Assembly: GCA_900312665.1 (NCBI GenBank)
Contig: ONZQ02000002.1
Span: 3,063,863 to 3,127,862, forward strand
Source: Cephalotrichum gorgonifer
Taxonomy: Eukaryota > Ascomycota > Sordariomycetes > Microascales > Microascaceae
Reading direction: 5' to 3'
DNA: 64,000 nt
Program-made: the position numbers and the translations under genes
Shown: positions 20,563-31,742 of the stretch, in pieces
Position numbering within the stretch: position 1 is the first letter of the stretch
How the letters are laid out: every line of letters begins with the position of its first letter
The notes under the pieces: generated by a model
What the model was told of the DNA's origin: nothing
Seen by the model: only the letters and a program-made list of their open reading frames with translations
The model's database searches: none

Positions 20563-21661
20563 CATTAACGCCAAGTTGACCTTCGTCAGGAGGAACTCCG
20601 CCGTCCAAGACAGCCTTCTCCGGGTCGCAGCATACGGCCGTATTTACCACAGCGTCGGCCCCTTTGTCCAACGTGTGAATGCTGTCAAGACGACCGACGT
20701 CTGAGGAAACTCTCAGTCCCGCTTCGACCTCCGCACCAGACAGTACATCACCGTCTATAGACTCGTCGTACGGCTCGAGGGCAAAAAGAACGTTGTCGGC
20801 ACAAAGAGTCGGATGAAGCAGCTCTGCGCCGCTCGACTCCCTACATGAACCTCATCAAAAACCCCTGGAGGGTCAGTGCTGGTGAGACAAAATCTTGCGC
20901 CAACACGTTTATATGCAGCAAGAAGCTGGATGGCATCGTCGTCGCCGACGCCTTGCAGCGTATCACCGACTACGTCCGCCTCAACATTGTCGGCAGCGCG
21001 TCCTTCACCAAGATCGACGTCAGGTTCCCCAGCGGCGATGGAGCTTACTTCTCCGGGAAAATGTCTTCATAAATGTCTCCGGGGACGACGCCCCGCGGCC
21101 CGGACGTCTCCCCCCCTGGTAGGACCACTTCCTCCATTGGACGGCCTGCAGTTGTGCCACGCTGAGCACCATAGGCCTCAGCTACAGCGCATGCAACTCG
21201 CTTAACATTGCCCTGGCGCTGGGCGAGGGCTTCGCGACGGCCTTTGGCCTCATGGCCCTCGACGGCACGCCCCTCGCCAACGGCCAGTACACCCACTTGG
21301 CGGCGGACGGGACTTTGGACGCCAACCATCAGTACGAGGTGTACGAGTGCCACCAACAGTCTCTTGAAATGAGAGAGCCGCATCGCCGCCGCCAGCTTCG
21401 AACTGGCCGACCGCCGACTTGACACCCTGCCCACCAAGAGCGACAACTTTTCCTAGACCCTGCCCGGGTTTCAGTCCTCGGGCATCAACATCAAGTTCAG
21501 TCCCAGGACACTTTTCTGGCGCGCTATGAGGGGAAACCCACAGAACATGTCGCAGTACTGGGCTTCTCAGCCAACTACTGTCATCCAGAGGGAGGAGAAG
21601 GCTTGGAATGTCCTGGCGTACAACTGGGCCCCGGAGGCGATGCGTACTGCAGCGAGACCGT
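20563..21661 (+). pseudogene. decayed coding sequence of unknown family
   Basis: Coding-like stretches follow one another on the plus strand in changing frames, with stop codons between them. One stretch contains KLTFVRRNSAVQDSLLRVAAYG. Another has DALQRITDYVRLNIVGSASFTKIDVRFP. A third has LNIALALGEGFATAFGLMALDGTPL, and the last has SPRTLFWRAMRGNPQNMSQYW and ends at TAG 21661. Composition and third-position GC look like former protein-coding DNA. The family was not recognised. At least three stops and two frame changes make it non-functional as read. Confidence 0.35.
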
Positions 21662-21790
21662 AGCCCGCAGTGCATCTTTGATCCTCATAGTGCCAGATAG
21701 TCCGTAATAGTTGCTTTCCCTCACAGGGTACGGCAGATGTGGGTTCTAAGATACCTAGGGTCTCAGGTTCCTATCATAATGTGCCTATTG

Positions 21791-23431
21791 CTAGTCGACA
21801 TCGAGTTCTTCAAACTTGACCTGGAATTTGTCCCCTTCAGCAACCGAAAACACTCCAATGACAGGCCCCACGAAATCTGGATCTGTCATCTCTAGCGTGT
21901 CAATAGTAGCGAAACAGGTCCAACCCGCCGCAGATCCAGTTCCTGCCGTGTACAGCAACCTATACTCCAGCTCTGTATACTCAATACGAAACGAGATACT
22001 ACAGACTGCAACACCAAGGGCTTGACGTCTTGTCCTGGAGATGTTTTGCGCAGAGTTGATGATCTCAAATACAACACTTGAGTCAACCGCGTCATAGTAG
22101 ATTCGCAGGTAGCGATGCTCATCTTTGTAGCAAGCGAGTCCGAATTTCAGCTTCGCCATAGGCCAAGCATCATTGAAGCGAGGGAGGGTCACAATGCTTC
22201 TCCCTTCAATCCTGCGCTGTCTCTTTCCAACAAAAGCGGGGGACGCTTCAGGATCCGAGAGGTCCACGGAGGTGGGTGTTAGAGCGACGGGCAAGCCGGC
22301 CACGTCCATACGATAGTCGGCCATGCGTGGGTCTCGAACGTAGACATAATCGACCCCAGATACCGCCGTACTCAGCGTTGAGCTCCCGAGTTGGGTTCCT
22401 GAGTGGGTTTTGACGTCGGTTTTGACGCGCTCCAGGGACAGCCAATCGCCCTCCCATTTCGCAGGCGTCAGACATGTTTCCCTGCCCATGACGTATCTCG
22501 CTTCTTTGTCCTTACGCACGCCTATACAGACAGCCCACCACTGACCGACCATATCCTGGAAAAGATGGCAGTGGCCTGTGTGTTGGAAGTAGTCGTCGGT
22601 CCCGTGTGCGGTCAGCACGGGGTTGTTCGGGGCAGGCTCAAAGGGGCCCCATATGTTCCTAGAACGAGCAACCGTGACTGAGTGTGTGACGTGAGTGCCG
22701 CCCTCGGCAATGACCAGGTAATACCACCCGTTACGTTTGTAGATATGGGGGCCTTCAGGGTAGACACCCCCGGTTCCTGTCCATATCGTACGCTCCTCGG
22801 ACAGCTTTTTGCCATGGTTGGGGTCTATTTCGAAGTTATTGATCCTTGTGGCCGGTCCTGGCGTGGCGGAGCCCTGGACGTAAATCTTGCCGTCATCGTC
22901 AAAGAATAGGCTTGGGTCGATACCCTCGAAATCAAAGTAGACCGGGTCGCTCCACTCGCCCTTCCAGATATCCCGAGTGGACACTATGAAGTTCTCCTTC
23001 TTCGCCGTCCTCTCGCCCGCATTTCGGAGCGCGTTCGTGCATACAACGTAGAAGATACCGGCATGGTGTCGGATCGTCGCGGCGTACAGGCCACCAGTAG
23101 CAAGCAAGATACGGCCTCCCGTTTGCGGTCCCCCCGAGCCAATACTCGTTCCAGACTTGAGGAGGCTGACTTGGCCCTGGCGGTGAATTGCGTTGCCTAA
23201 ATCAATGATGAGCTGCCAGCCACGAGCACAGGGGTAAATGCACGACGCCACGCGCTGCCGCTGTTGAACCTACCGATGTGTTTCCATGACGAGAGATCCT
23301 GTGAGGCGTAGATGGGCAAGCCCGGGAATAAGTGGAAGGATGAGGTGATTAAAAAAACCAGTCATTGACCCGGATCGCAGATGGGTCTGGGGCGAAACCC
23401 GAGATAATAGGGTTAAGTGATTGAGGATTCC
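21791..23431 (-). pseudogene. GH43 beta-xylosidase/alpha-L-arabinofuranosidase, frameshift near the start
   Basis: GH43 enzymes remove arabinose or xylose from hemicellulose and pectin side chains. The main exon (21791-23196) carries YAATIRHHAGIFYVVCTN, the pKa-modulating Asp in GIDPSLFFDDDGKIYVQG, the catalytic Glu in YPEGPHIYKRNGWYYL, and a C-terminal beta-sandwich of the DUF1349/xylosidase-C2 kind. An intron at 23197-23273 (GTAGGT..ATTTAG) joins it to FHLFPGLPIYASQDLSSWKHIG. Upstream, across an A7 run at 23351-23357, the frame changes to NPIISGFAPDPSAIRVNDWFF, which holds the catalytic-base Asp in PDPS. No in-frame ATG exists before the stop at about 23433, so the extreme N-terminus is lost or in an unrecognised exon. 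No signal peptide is visible. Confidence 0.82.
23351..23357 (-). other. frameshift at an A7/T7 run in the GH43 gene
   Basis: The two halves of the GH43 N-terminus lie in different frames on either side of seven identical bases. A one-base length change in the run would join them. Confidence 0.65.
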
Positions 23432-23905
23432 TTTAGAAAAGAGACTTATTATTAAAGTAAACGAGAAGTCGCTGCTTGTACTATATGTTGAATTGCATGG
23501 AGTACGAAGCATGATTTACTAGGGGTGAGGCCGTAAGGGCGCAAACTAGGCTTATTTATATACCCGGAAGTACTAGGAACAAATGCATCGCTATACCCAT
23601 ACAAATTTGGGTGCATTTGCATATGACCTTCTTCCTATTAGGATCTACGGAAAACCCTCGTATTGGCTACAGCTGACTCTGGGCCCACCGTACCTCACTG
23701 TAGCACCCTTGCTGTCTAACACTATATTACCCTGCGGCAAGCCTTACTGGCCCAAATCGTCTCACCCCCTCTACTGCAGCCCCGCCTTGGCTGAAAGGAG
23801 GGGTCATAGTTGTAATTCAAAAGAGAAGTTCCCCTCGCATAAAATTTCCTTTCCTCTGAAGTTCGATCCTTTTACACCGCAAACTACAGCCCCCTCCTGT
23901 TCACA
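23432..23905. other. divergent upstream region, no gene
   Basis: Spacer between the GH43 remnant and the HeLo-like-N gene. The second half holds pyrimidine-rich sequence just before ATG 23906, as is common in fungal leaders. Confidence 0.5.
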
Positions 23906-26900
23906 ATGGCGGATCCTTTGAGCATTTCTGCCTCAGTATTGACTGTCGTTATAACTGCCCTCCGGTCAGCGAAGTCTCTTACTAGGACTGTCAGATGTTT
24001 CAGAGATCGTGACAAGACTTTGCGCAGGCTAATTGATGAGCTCGTGGACCTCATCAACATCTTGACCCAGCTGGAAGAAGCTTGCCAGTCAGCGGGATCA
24101 ACTTTGGCGCTTCTGGAAGGTCCTGTTGGCCGGTGTAGTCAATTATGTGACGAATTCGAGAATTCTATGAAAGAGTTCAGTAGAAAATCAAAAGCAGGAT
24201 TACGAGACTGGGCGAGGATGGAGTTCATGAGAGGTGATATCAATGAATTCATGGATACCCTTACAGGATACAAATCAACAATTTCGATTGGACTAGGCAC
24301 CATCACCATGTCAGTTACATATTCTATTAAGATAGGACTTGACTAACTTTCAATTATAGGCATACATCTAAGCTTTCCCACCAAGTACTTGAGGAGTATA
24401 ATGAGATGATTAAAGATACGGCATATCACCTCACAGTCCACCTACAACATATTGGCAAGAAATTAGAGAAATCTACAACCGAAGCCAAAAATACCTCCAA
24501 CCCAAGCATAGACCTAAACGACGAATTAGCTATAACCCAGCAATGTCTTCGCATTTGTGAAGATGCAAGGTCCTATATCAAAGCTTCGACAGACCGAGAA
24601 CTATCTTTACAACATAAGACAACCTCTGAGCATGGTACAGATAGTCATAGCCATTTCGAGGCACAACGGCTCACATGTGAGGCGCTAGACGAGCATCGAG
24701 ACAAGTCTGCCAAGATAATCGGCCGTCTCCAGGCACGCATGGAGTCCGCAGCGCCAGATGGGACCAATGGAGGCGATGGTGAGAAAGCGCGTTTGCAGGA
24801 AGAAATCGACAATTACAAGCAGCGCCTGGAGGTATGCAAAGAGGATTCTAACGAAGTTTCCCATCGAACAATACATATTCGATTTCCCCACGAGACTACC
24901 CATGGTTCACCCCTCCGGTGCCACGAGCCCAGTTGTGGACACCGTTCATTCCTCTCCACCTATGAGCTTGAAAGCCATTTGATGAAATACCATATGTCGT
25001 ATCGACCGGACGAGGCCATCAAGTCGCCAGGTCATGATTGTGAGGACCAGAGGAGTCTTTTCGGTGATGATTTGTCGGAGCCAGACACTTTGTTCTCTGA
25101 GATTCGCTCAGTGGGTCCCATGGAGTCTTCTGTTTCCGCACTAGATCTCACGGCACTAGATGAACTCGTGGATCTACTTCTTAACCACGGAACTCTTCAC
25201 CCACTTTACGAGGCAGCGATCAAAAGAGTCCCGGCGAACAAATTTCAGATACAGCTTCATGGACTCTTCAGTGATTATGGCGATAGGCTCCAACAAGAGG
25301 CTGAAACGCCCGGTCAGAGAATTGTGTCGAGTTTTGTATGTCGATCGGCCAGAACGATCGCTACGAAGATTGCCCTGTCAATGCAAGATCCTGCGAAACT
25401 CTTCCTCGGTTCCACTTCTTTGAGAGACGAAGCACTGCGAACGGAGCGCCTGAATGCCTATCTCAAGTCTTTGAAATCATCCAGTGGCATTGCTACTGAT
25501 TCGGATGCCATAAAAAGACAACCCGACCAGCTGGAAGAATCGGACGACGAAGAACCCCAGAGCCTCGATGAAGTTAAAAGTTTCCTGACATCGACGCAAG
25601 CCTTCAAAAACTTATGCCGCTCTATGGAGGATTGGTTGCGACTAGATGCCGAGTTGTCGCCTGATGAGATCCAAACTGAACCTTTGGGGTTCTGCCCAAC
25701 TCGGCGTGATGAATCTAATATCGTGCGCATTCTATCATCGCTATATTGGATCTTGTCATTTATTGGACTTCTCGTCCTTATCTGTGGGCGGGCCGTCGTG
25801 ACTTCAGCCGAAGCTACGAGGATATTCTGGGAACCGCGGGTTCCCGCTGACAGGGAACGATTGAGGTGGCGTTGCGTGAGTTCGCCTGTCCGAGTATGAC
25901 TTGAATGTTCTAACTATTGCAGTCCTGTGGAAAGGGGCTTTACGGAGATTTTGACAAAAAGAACCCTCAAGCTCTTAGCGAGCTCGCCAAATCGCTTCAA
26001 TCACTTGGTAGAGTTGACGGAACGCGTCACTCTGGCCATGACTCCCGTGAGGCAGCTCAAATACTCAGTGGCCTCACGATAACGCCAAACCAACAGTCGG
26101 CCCCAACCGACTTCTCAACAAGTTGTTTATACAGCAGTGCCCAATCCGGTGACCCGATATTTCCAATTGGATCTCGGCCGCGAAGTGTCGACAATATATC
26201 TAGGGGCGGTATCAATATCCAGGATCAGAGCAGCCCCCTAACCATGCAGAGTCATGCCGCAAGCCCCCGAAAGACATACTTTGAAATCTGCGTGAATTCT
26301 GGAGAACATGCAGTTGTATTGGGCGAGATTGACGTATCTTCTGTGGAGTCTGATGCCGAGCTCTTCAATAAGATATGGAGTACGTACAGCAGCATGCGAC
26401 GAAGCTGGCTGAGAAGAATGCTTGTCAAACCGCGCGGCATTCACTTCGTCTACGTCAGTATCTCCAGTTCCTAAACGCATGCTTCCTGCTGATTACATAT
26501 CTAGTTTGGTGTTCGACACCGCTATCAGGCAGGCATCTATAAAGAGCCATTAGAGATACCTCCCACGATAGAAGTCGAAGCGGAGAGATATCACTACCAT
26601 GAATGCCCGCTACAAGTTCTTCCTCCAATGCCATCCAATGTTTTTCTCCATTACTTATCTTGTGCTCAGAAGAAAACATGGCTCTGCAAAGTCCCTGGCG
26701 CGCACGCTGAAAGTTTCTTCCTGCAGCGGCTACCGAAAAAGGTCCATCATAGCATTTTTGATGAATTCATGACGCACGGCACCTCTAACGGTTCTAATAG
26801 AATCGTTTTTGGATGGGGAGTTCACATTATTGAAGGCCCTAATCATGCAATGCTGAGCTCGGTGTTAGGAATTGGAGTGTTGTTTAGTTTCATTGTGTCA

Positions 26901-27017
26901 CTCATGGTGTTCGGTATTGCTGGGACTCAGGAGCAAGGTTTCGGCATTGGGCAATTTCTGCTTTCTATATTGGCTTGTATTATGGGCGCATTGTATTTTA
27001 AGCTTCAGGAGCTTTAG
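23906..27017 (+). CDS. HeLo-like N-terminal domain protein with C2H2 finger and C-terminal membrane helices, 987 aa
   Basis: Four exons: 23906-24309, 24360-25875, 25923-26453 and 26505-27017. The introns are 50, 47 and 51 nt with normal borders, and all phases agree. Residues 1-150 match the HeLo-like N-terminal domain found on many fungal NLR-type proteins (MADPLSISASVLTVVITAL, RCSQLCDEFENSMKEF, RMEFMRGDINEFMDTL). Then come coiled-coil segments (about 150-300), a C2H2-like finger (CHEPSC, 12 residues, HLMKYH; about 320-345), a long Ser/Glu-rich linker, and a conserved C-terminal block (FGVRHRYQAGIYKEPLEIPP, YHYHECPLQVLPPMPSNVFL). Two hydrophobic helices lie near the end (VLGIGVLFSFIVSLMVFGIA and QFLLSILACIMGALYF). 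HeLo-type domains can disturb membranes in heterokaryon incompatibility; the function here is inferred only. The ATG context (CACAATGGCG) is good. Intact. Confidence 0.85.
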
Positions 27018-28145
27018 CGTTTTCTTGAGGAGGCCTGTATAATCACACTGTTTGCTAGTCGCAGTCTATAAGGATTAGAGCTGGAAAGTTAAAACCACAA
27101 TGCTCCCCTTTGTCGCGGGCGACGCGGGCAGCGGCCAGAAACGATATAATGGTCTCGACGTGCTTTGTCTCGAGGTAGAGCCCTCTTGGTGAGGCATGTG
27201 TACGAAGTATTCGATAACTGGCTGTATGTATACCTTTAGCCCTTACTGTTGGTGCCGCTGAAAATGATGGCAAACTCCGAGCGATTTGGCGGCACCAGCA
27301 GCAACTTCCGTCTGTATCGAGTAAATCTCATAGATATCTATAGAATAACTATAGATCGACTACTATCTAAGAAAGAAAAGATAACTAGCGATATAATAAA
27401 GAATATAGTTTAAATAGAATATCTAGTCCTTAGGTAATTTAAGTGGCTCTTCTATAGTCGCTCTAATTACTCTATAATATCCAATTATCCTTAGTTTAAA
27501 GATAATCTAGACAACTAGTCAATAGTTACTCTGATCATTTATCTTCCTATATATTAGTAGAGTTTATTTATAGAATCAGATCAACTTAAATTATAATATA
27601 ATCTTCTCTCTCTATAATCTTTATTCTTAAAGGCCATCTATAGGAGGATTGGGGTTGAGTAGGAGGTTGTGGATGGTGTGTTCAGAGTAGAGGCTCGGGT
27701 GCCTTTGGGGACTGTCATGGAGGTCGTGATGCCTAAGGGCAATGTAAAGGAGGTTGGTCCTGGGGTATGGAGATTTGAGGAAGAGTTTGATGGGTATTCC
27801 TGGCCGCTCGAGAGCATTCAGCTGTTGCCTGTGGGTTGACGCTGGGAGACGTGACGAAAGGGTCACGGGCCCTTTGTTCATTAGCACGACGTCTTCCCCG
27901 GACACAACGCAAGAGGTTTGAATAAAGAAGAATGTCACTTGGTTCAGGCTCAGTAGTCCATTTCCCTGGGTTGGCCACGTAGGGGTCTAACCCTTCCAAG
28001 AGGATGCCTCAAACAGACCCTTTTCTCTCCTTGTAGGGTGAAAGACTAAGCCGTCCTTATCTTATCATAGGCCCCTGATGACGACGGTTGGGTGGAGGTC
28101 CTCCGGGTACATCCTGTCACCCGAACCTCATTGAGTCCCCCCCCC
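27018..28145. other. gene-free region with an AT-rich core
   Basis: No supported gene. About 27310-27640 is very AT-rich, with dense TA dinucleotides and ATAGA/TCTAT words on both strands, which is typical of RIP-eroded DNA. The flanks are of ordinary composition. Confidence 0.6.
27310..27640. repeat. AT-rich, TA-dense island (RIP-like)
   Basis: Abrupt drop in GC over about 330 bases, with CA/TG depleted in favour of TA. No coding remnant is readable. Probably an old repeat mutated by RIP, or an AT-rich spacer. Confidence 0.5.
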
Positions 28146-28628
28146 ATGGTCTCTGCTTCCGTTCCTCATGCCCCGCTGCTACTGCCACCTCCCGAGTGGA
28201 ACCACGCTGACTTCCATAGCTTGTGTCGCCGACGAATGCCGACCTCGATGCCGCTGCTGCCGCGCAAGGCACCCCGGGCGCGAGGCGCTTCCTACCCATC
28301 TTCCCCATCAAAGGCCACCCCTACAACCCAATCCATCTGCGCCTCGAGCCCTACTGCACCAGGAGCCACCTCCCCGACCCTTCGTCGACCTCATGAGCCG
28401 ATAAACCCGCAACTTCGGCACACTGCGCGACTACAACGCCGCCCCACACAGCAGGGGAGGTCGCTCCACCTGAAGAGTGACTCGCTCGACAATGTGAATA
28501 AGCTAGTTGCCGCCTTAGGGAGGCCAGGGCCATTGTTGGGTCGCGGCGTCACCAAAGCTGACTTATGGGGGCTCGCTGCCGCGCTTCTTATCGTGGTCAT
28601 CTTTGTCAGCCATCGCTGCGCACCGTGA
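28146..28628 (+). CDS. doubtful ORF with a C-terminal hydrophobic helix
   Basis: ATG 28146 to TGA 28628, 160 residues. Pro/Ser/Arg-rich for most of its length, ending in one helix (LWGLAAALLIVVIFV). A second frame across 28220-28390 also looks coding (ARRFLPIFPIKGHPYNPIHLRLEPYC), so this may be a frameshifted gene fragment and not a real small protein. No family was recognised. Confidence 0.25.
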   Translation: MVSASVPHAPLLLPPPEWNHADFHSLCRRRMPTSMPLLPRKAPRARGASYPSSPSKATPTTQSICASSPTAPGATSPTLRRPHEPINPQLRHTARLQRRPTQQGRSLHLKSDSLDNVNKLVAALGRPGPLLGRGVTKADLWGLAAALLIVVIFVSHRCAP

Positions 28629-28772
28629 TCGATATATCGGAATATCGCGCCGCAGGTGACAGTCGGTGGTACCTGCCGTGGATAATCGTGTATCTGGAGA
28701 GCTGGTGCCGCCGTATCGTTAATCGTTTCTGGCTGATGGGAGTTGTGGTCGGTCATCATGGACACAGCGAGC

Positions 28773-29117
28773 CTATGCCGCGGCTGAGAACACGGCAAGC
28801 GCCCCTCTTGTTTTTTTCTTCCCGAGCATCCATATGCCGAAGCCGATAGTGACGATGCAGAGAAGAGCTGGAATGAGAATTACGAATACAAGTTCGACAG
28901 GGTCCAGTTCCCCCGCGGTGTTCCTCTTTGCCAGCGTCGTAATCATCGTTGAGATTGGCGGCGTAGATGGATCGTCCACTCGCGATGTACGAGCAGGTCG
29001 TGGAGGATGATTCTTTCTAGGAGTTGTATTGTTGTGGAGGATGTACCTGCGGAGAGATGCTACTGTGGCACGAAGGGTTGGAGAAGGGGTAAATGGAGAG
29101 GGAGGGCGATTCACCAT
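28773..29117 (-). CDS. small single-pass membrane protein, 114 aa
   Basis: ATG 29117 to TAA. A Pro/Thr/Arg-rich N-terminal half is followed by one clear membrane helix (PVELVFVILIPALLCIVTIGFGIWML) and a GKKK stop-transfer signal with a short tail. No signal peptide. It could be a tail-anchored or type II small protein. No family was recognised, and low complexity before the helix lowers confidence. Confidence 0.4.
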   Translation of the reverse strand: MVNRPPSPFTPSPTLRATVASLRRYILHNNTTPRKNHPPRPARTSRVDDPSTPPISTMITTLAKRNTAGELDPVELVFVILIPALLCIVTIGFGIWMLGKKKTRGALAVFSAAA

Positions 29118-29650
29118 ACTGGCTGTCGCTCCGTTAAACACACCTCTCTCAGCCTCGTTTATATTGCTCCCGGAAACAGCCGGATCCTGAATCGCACCCT
29201 AGATTAATAGTTCGGATGATATACCCAGGTCGGATTTAAACCGCGGCATCAGATGTGCGCGTACGGTCCGTGCCATCACCAGCACGGAGCTCAACATATC
29301 CTCCATATGTCCTTCTTCATAGCAGTAGATAACGCTTCAGAGTATATTCACGGCCTGCCGCAGTATTAGCAGGGCGGCGGGTTATGCATAATGCAACGGG
29401 ATGAACGTTCTCTCTCAAGTAGATCTGCCATTAATGGGTATTTATCCCCACCGCTGCCCGCCGGGAGACGTCCTTGACTCGTCTCGTGTGCAAGTGTAGC
29501 CAAAAATGAGATTGCCCAATGCTCCTTACACCAAAAACTTCTAGAAGGCCCTCAACTCGAGTCAACTATCACAGCCCGGGCAGGCCTTCCGTACTGCGCA
29601 ATACTCAACATCGGCCTTTCATCGGCAAGCACGAAGCTCACATCCGCCCT
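29118..29650. other. spacer, no gene
   Basis: No supported ORF, RNA gene or repeat. Confidence 0.5.
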
Positions 29651-30405
29651 TTACGCGCCCAAGCCGTCCAGGTCTTCCACACTGGAGACATGCACCCCAC
29701 CGAGGCCCTTCACGACCAAATGATCCGAGTACCCTGGCCCAAGAGGAACGCCGCCCACGTCCGTGGGGAAGAAATTAACCACCCTAATAGCACGATTACC
29801 TTGACCAGGGAGCTTGTCGACAGTGATTTCGTAATTTCTGTCGACGAGCGTTAGGACCGTGATAGTTTGCTGTGCCTCGTCAGATATGCAGGTTTGCTTA
29901 CCACATGACGAGGCTTGACAGAAGGTGAACTGAGCGTGAAGCTGGTACTCGCAGTAAAATTCGGTGAATTTTCCTGGCAGTGCGACCTCCCAGTAGTGAT
30001 CGTTTGCCGTGGTGTCTCCGTTACTGCCGTCATCAAAGAGTACGAACGAACGGGTCTCCGTGGGGATCGTGGTGATTGCTAGCAGTGCAGCTGCCCTTCC
30101 ACGGGGACCGAGATCAACAGGGTCGACCTCCGTCTCGTTTCCGGACACTGCAGCCTCGTAGAGAAGCGTTGCGAGACTCGCAAGCGGACGAGTTATTGAA
30201 ACAGTCGCATTGATGAAAGAGTACCCGAATTCAGGCCAATGCGTAACTGGGATATGGAAGGTAGGGTGCAGTGGCTTAGTCGTGTAAGTGTTGTTCTTGT
30301 ACACAAACGGCTTCGCCTTGCCCGCAGACTTGCTGAGAATTGTGATGGAATATTCCTCATTCACAGCGTTGTTGCCAATTGCCAGTATCGCGCCATCACA
30401 AACCA
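29651..30405 (-). pseudogene. C-terminal part of an extracellular beta-rich protein, 5' end lost
   Basis: On the minus strand the frame is open from beyond 30405 to TAA 29651, but only the part below about 30400 looks natural. It shows beta-rich sequence with several N-glycosylation sites (NNT, NAT, NET), four cysteines close together (EFYCEYQLHAQFTFC..CGKQTC), a DDGSNGDTTANDHYW motif like the Asp-rich repeat of VWA-associated and choice-of-anchor modules, and a PLGPGYSDHLVV end. Such modules occur at the C-terminus of large secreted VWA-type proteins; this is a weak match by eye. Upstream the sequence switches to a haem-peroxidase fragment on the opposite strand, so the gene has lost its start. 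Confidence 0.45.
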
Positions 30406-30949
30406 CAACTATCCTGACTTCCTCCGCCGCCTTACTCCCCCTAGAGACGGCATCCCCCGCGACATGGGCACCGTCGACATCCTCCGAGACCGTGAGCGCG
30501 GCGTCCCTCGCTACTGCGCCTTCCGCCGTATGCTCCGCATGAGTGTGCCCAGGTCCGTTGAAGAACTTACCGGAGGCAACAAGGACCTCGCGGCGGCGCT
30601 GCCTGAAGCGTACAACGGGGACATTGAGTCCGTGGACGCTCTCATCGGATCGCACAGCGAGCCTGTCATTTCCGGGTTCGGCTTCAGCGAGACGGCATTC
30701 CGTATCTTTATCAGCATAGCTTCACGGCGACTGAAGAGCGACAGGTTCATCGCAGGGCAGTGAAATGCCAAGATGTACACCAATGAAGGGCTCAAGTGGG
30801 TGCAGAACTCAACGATGAAGGATGTCTTGATTAGACACTTTCCCGATTTGAAGGAAATTTTGGGGAAGAGTAGGAATGCGTTTGCGCCTTGGGCACAGCT
30901 AGGGAAGTCGGACAAGTATGAGGGGATCGAGACGAATGCTCCGAAATAA
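30405..30949 (+). pseudogene. C-terminal fragment of an animal-haem-peroxidase-type fatty-acid dioxygenase
   Basis: The plus strand carries the tail of a PpoA/linoleate-diol-synthase-like haem peroxidase: MGTVDILRDRERGVPRYCAFRRM, SVEELTGG, GFGFSETAFRIFISIASRRLKSDRF, then after a stop LKWVQNSTMKDVLIRHFPDL and NAFAPW. Family enzymes oxygenate unsaturated fatty acids to make developmental oxylipins. The proximal His and the distal domain would lie upstream and are absent. An in-frame TGA at 30761-30763 splits the fragment at a point where a tryptophan codon would fit. Sequence upstream of about 30405 belongs to the opposite-strand protein, so this is a gene fragment without a promoter. Confidence 0.7.
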
Positions 30950-31742
30950 GGGGGGTAAAGGAAACCATTCGGCTTGGTTTATATCCATATATCCATATAA
31001 AGTCTTCTTTTCTTCTTCCAGTCTCTTGAGCGAGATGGGCTAAATTTCCAGCAAGAACTGTCCAGTTTGCTGCTGCGCATGGTCAGACTTTGGTAGAAGA
31101 ATGAATGTTCAAGTAAGGTACGCAAGAATAAAGTTGCAGTTATCATCCAGAAACGAGGAGAACAAGGTTCCTCTTCTTGTAGAAAACAAGAGGAGAAATG
31201 AGAAGAGTCACCGCTCCAAAAACAGCCATTTAGGCGATGGCCTATCAGTCAAGATGCTATATCTACCCAAGTCATGAGCAGATCTTCCCTCCGTCCTCAT
31301 CGCCGTGATCAAGGCACACGCGGGTATTGACGCAGGGCAGGTGTACTTCGGAGGGGATGATGTTTATTTCAGGTTCGGGCATGGATAGATAGTGTGGATA
31401 AAGTGGGGGTTCTAGATATGAGTAGATTTGATACTTCCCATACTCACTTTGGTTCACACACGTAACGGACGAGAACGAACTTTACCGTAATGCATCTATT
31501 CCTGCGTGATTACTACCTTGTAAGCCCCTTGGTAACTATCTGTATGACTCTAAACTCCGTAACGTCCTCTTTGGGCGGCCGTAGTAGAGTGACGGCCCGG
31601 TTATCAGATTCACTACTCTGTCAATCTCCCCACTGGGTCGCAAAGTCCCACGAAGTAATGGCTCAGGCCCTTTCAGCTCCGGGAAGCTAGGTGTTACTTG
31701 CTGCTCATGATGTCCGATCATAAGTACTTAACAGTCGTTCTA
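30950..31742. other. spacer, no gene
   Basis: AT-leaning; short ORFs only. Confidence 0.5.

Noticed and set aside
30430..30655. N-terminal extension of the minus-strand ORF ending at 29651
   Set aside because: This part is antisense to the well-matched haem-peroxidase fragment and has unnatural composition.
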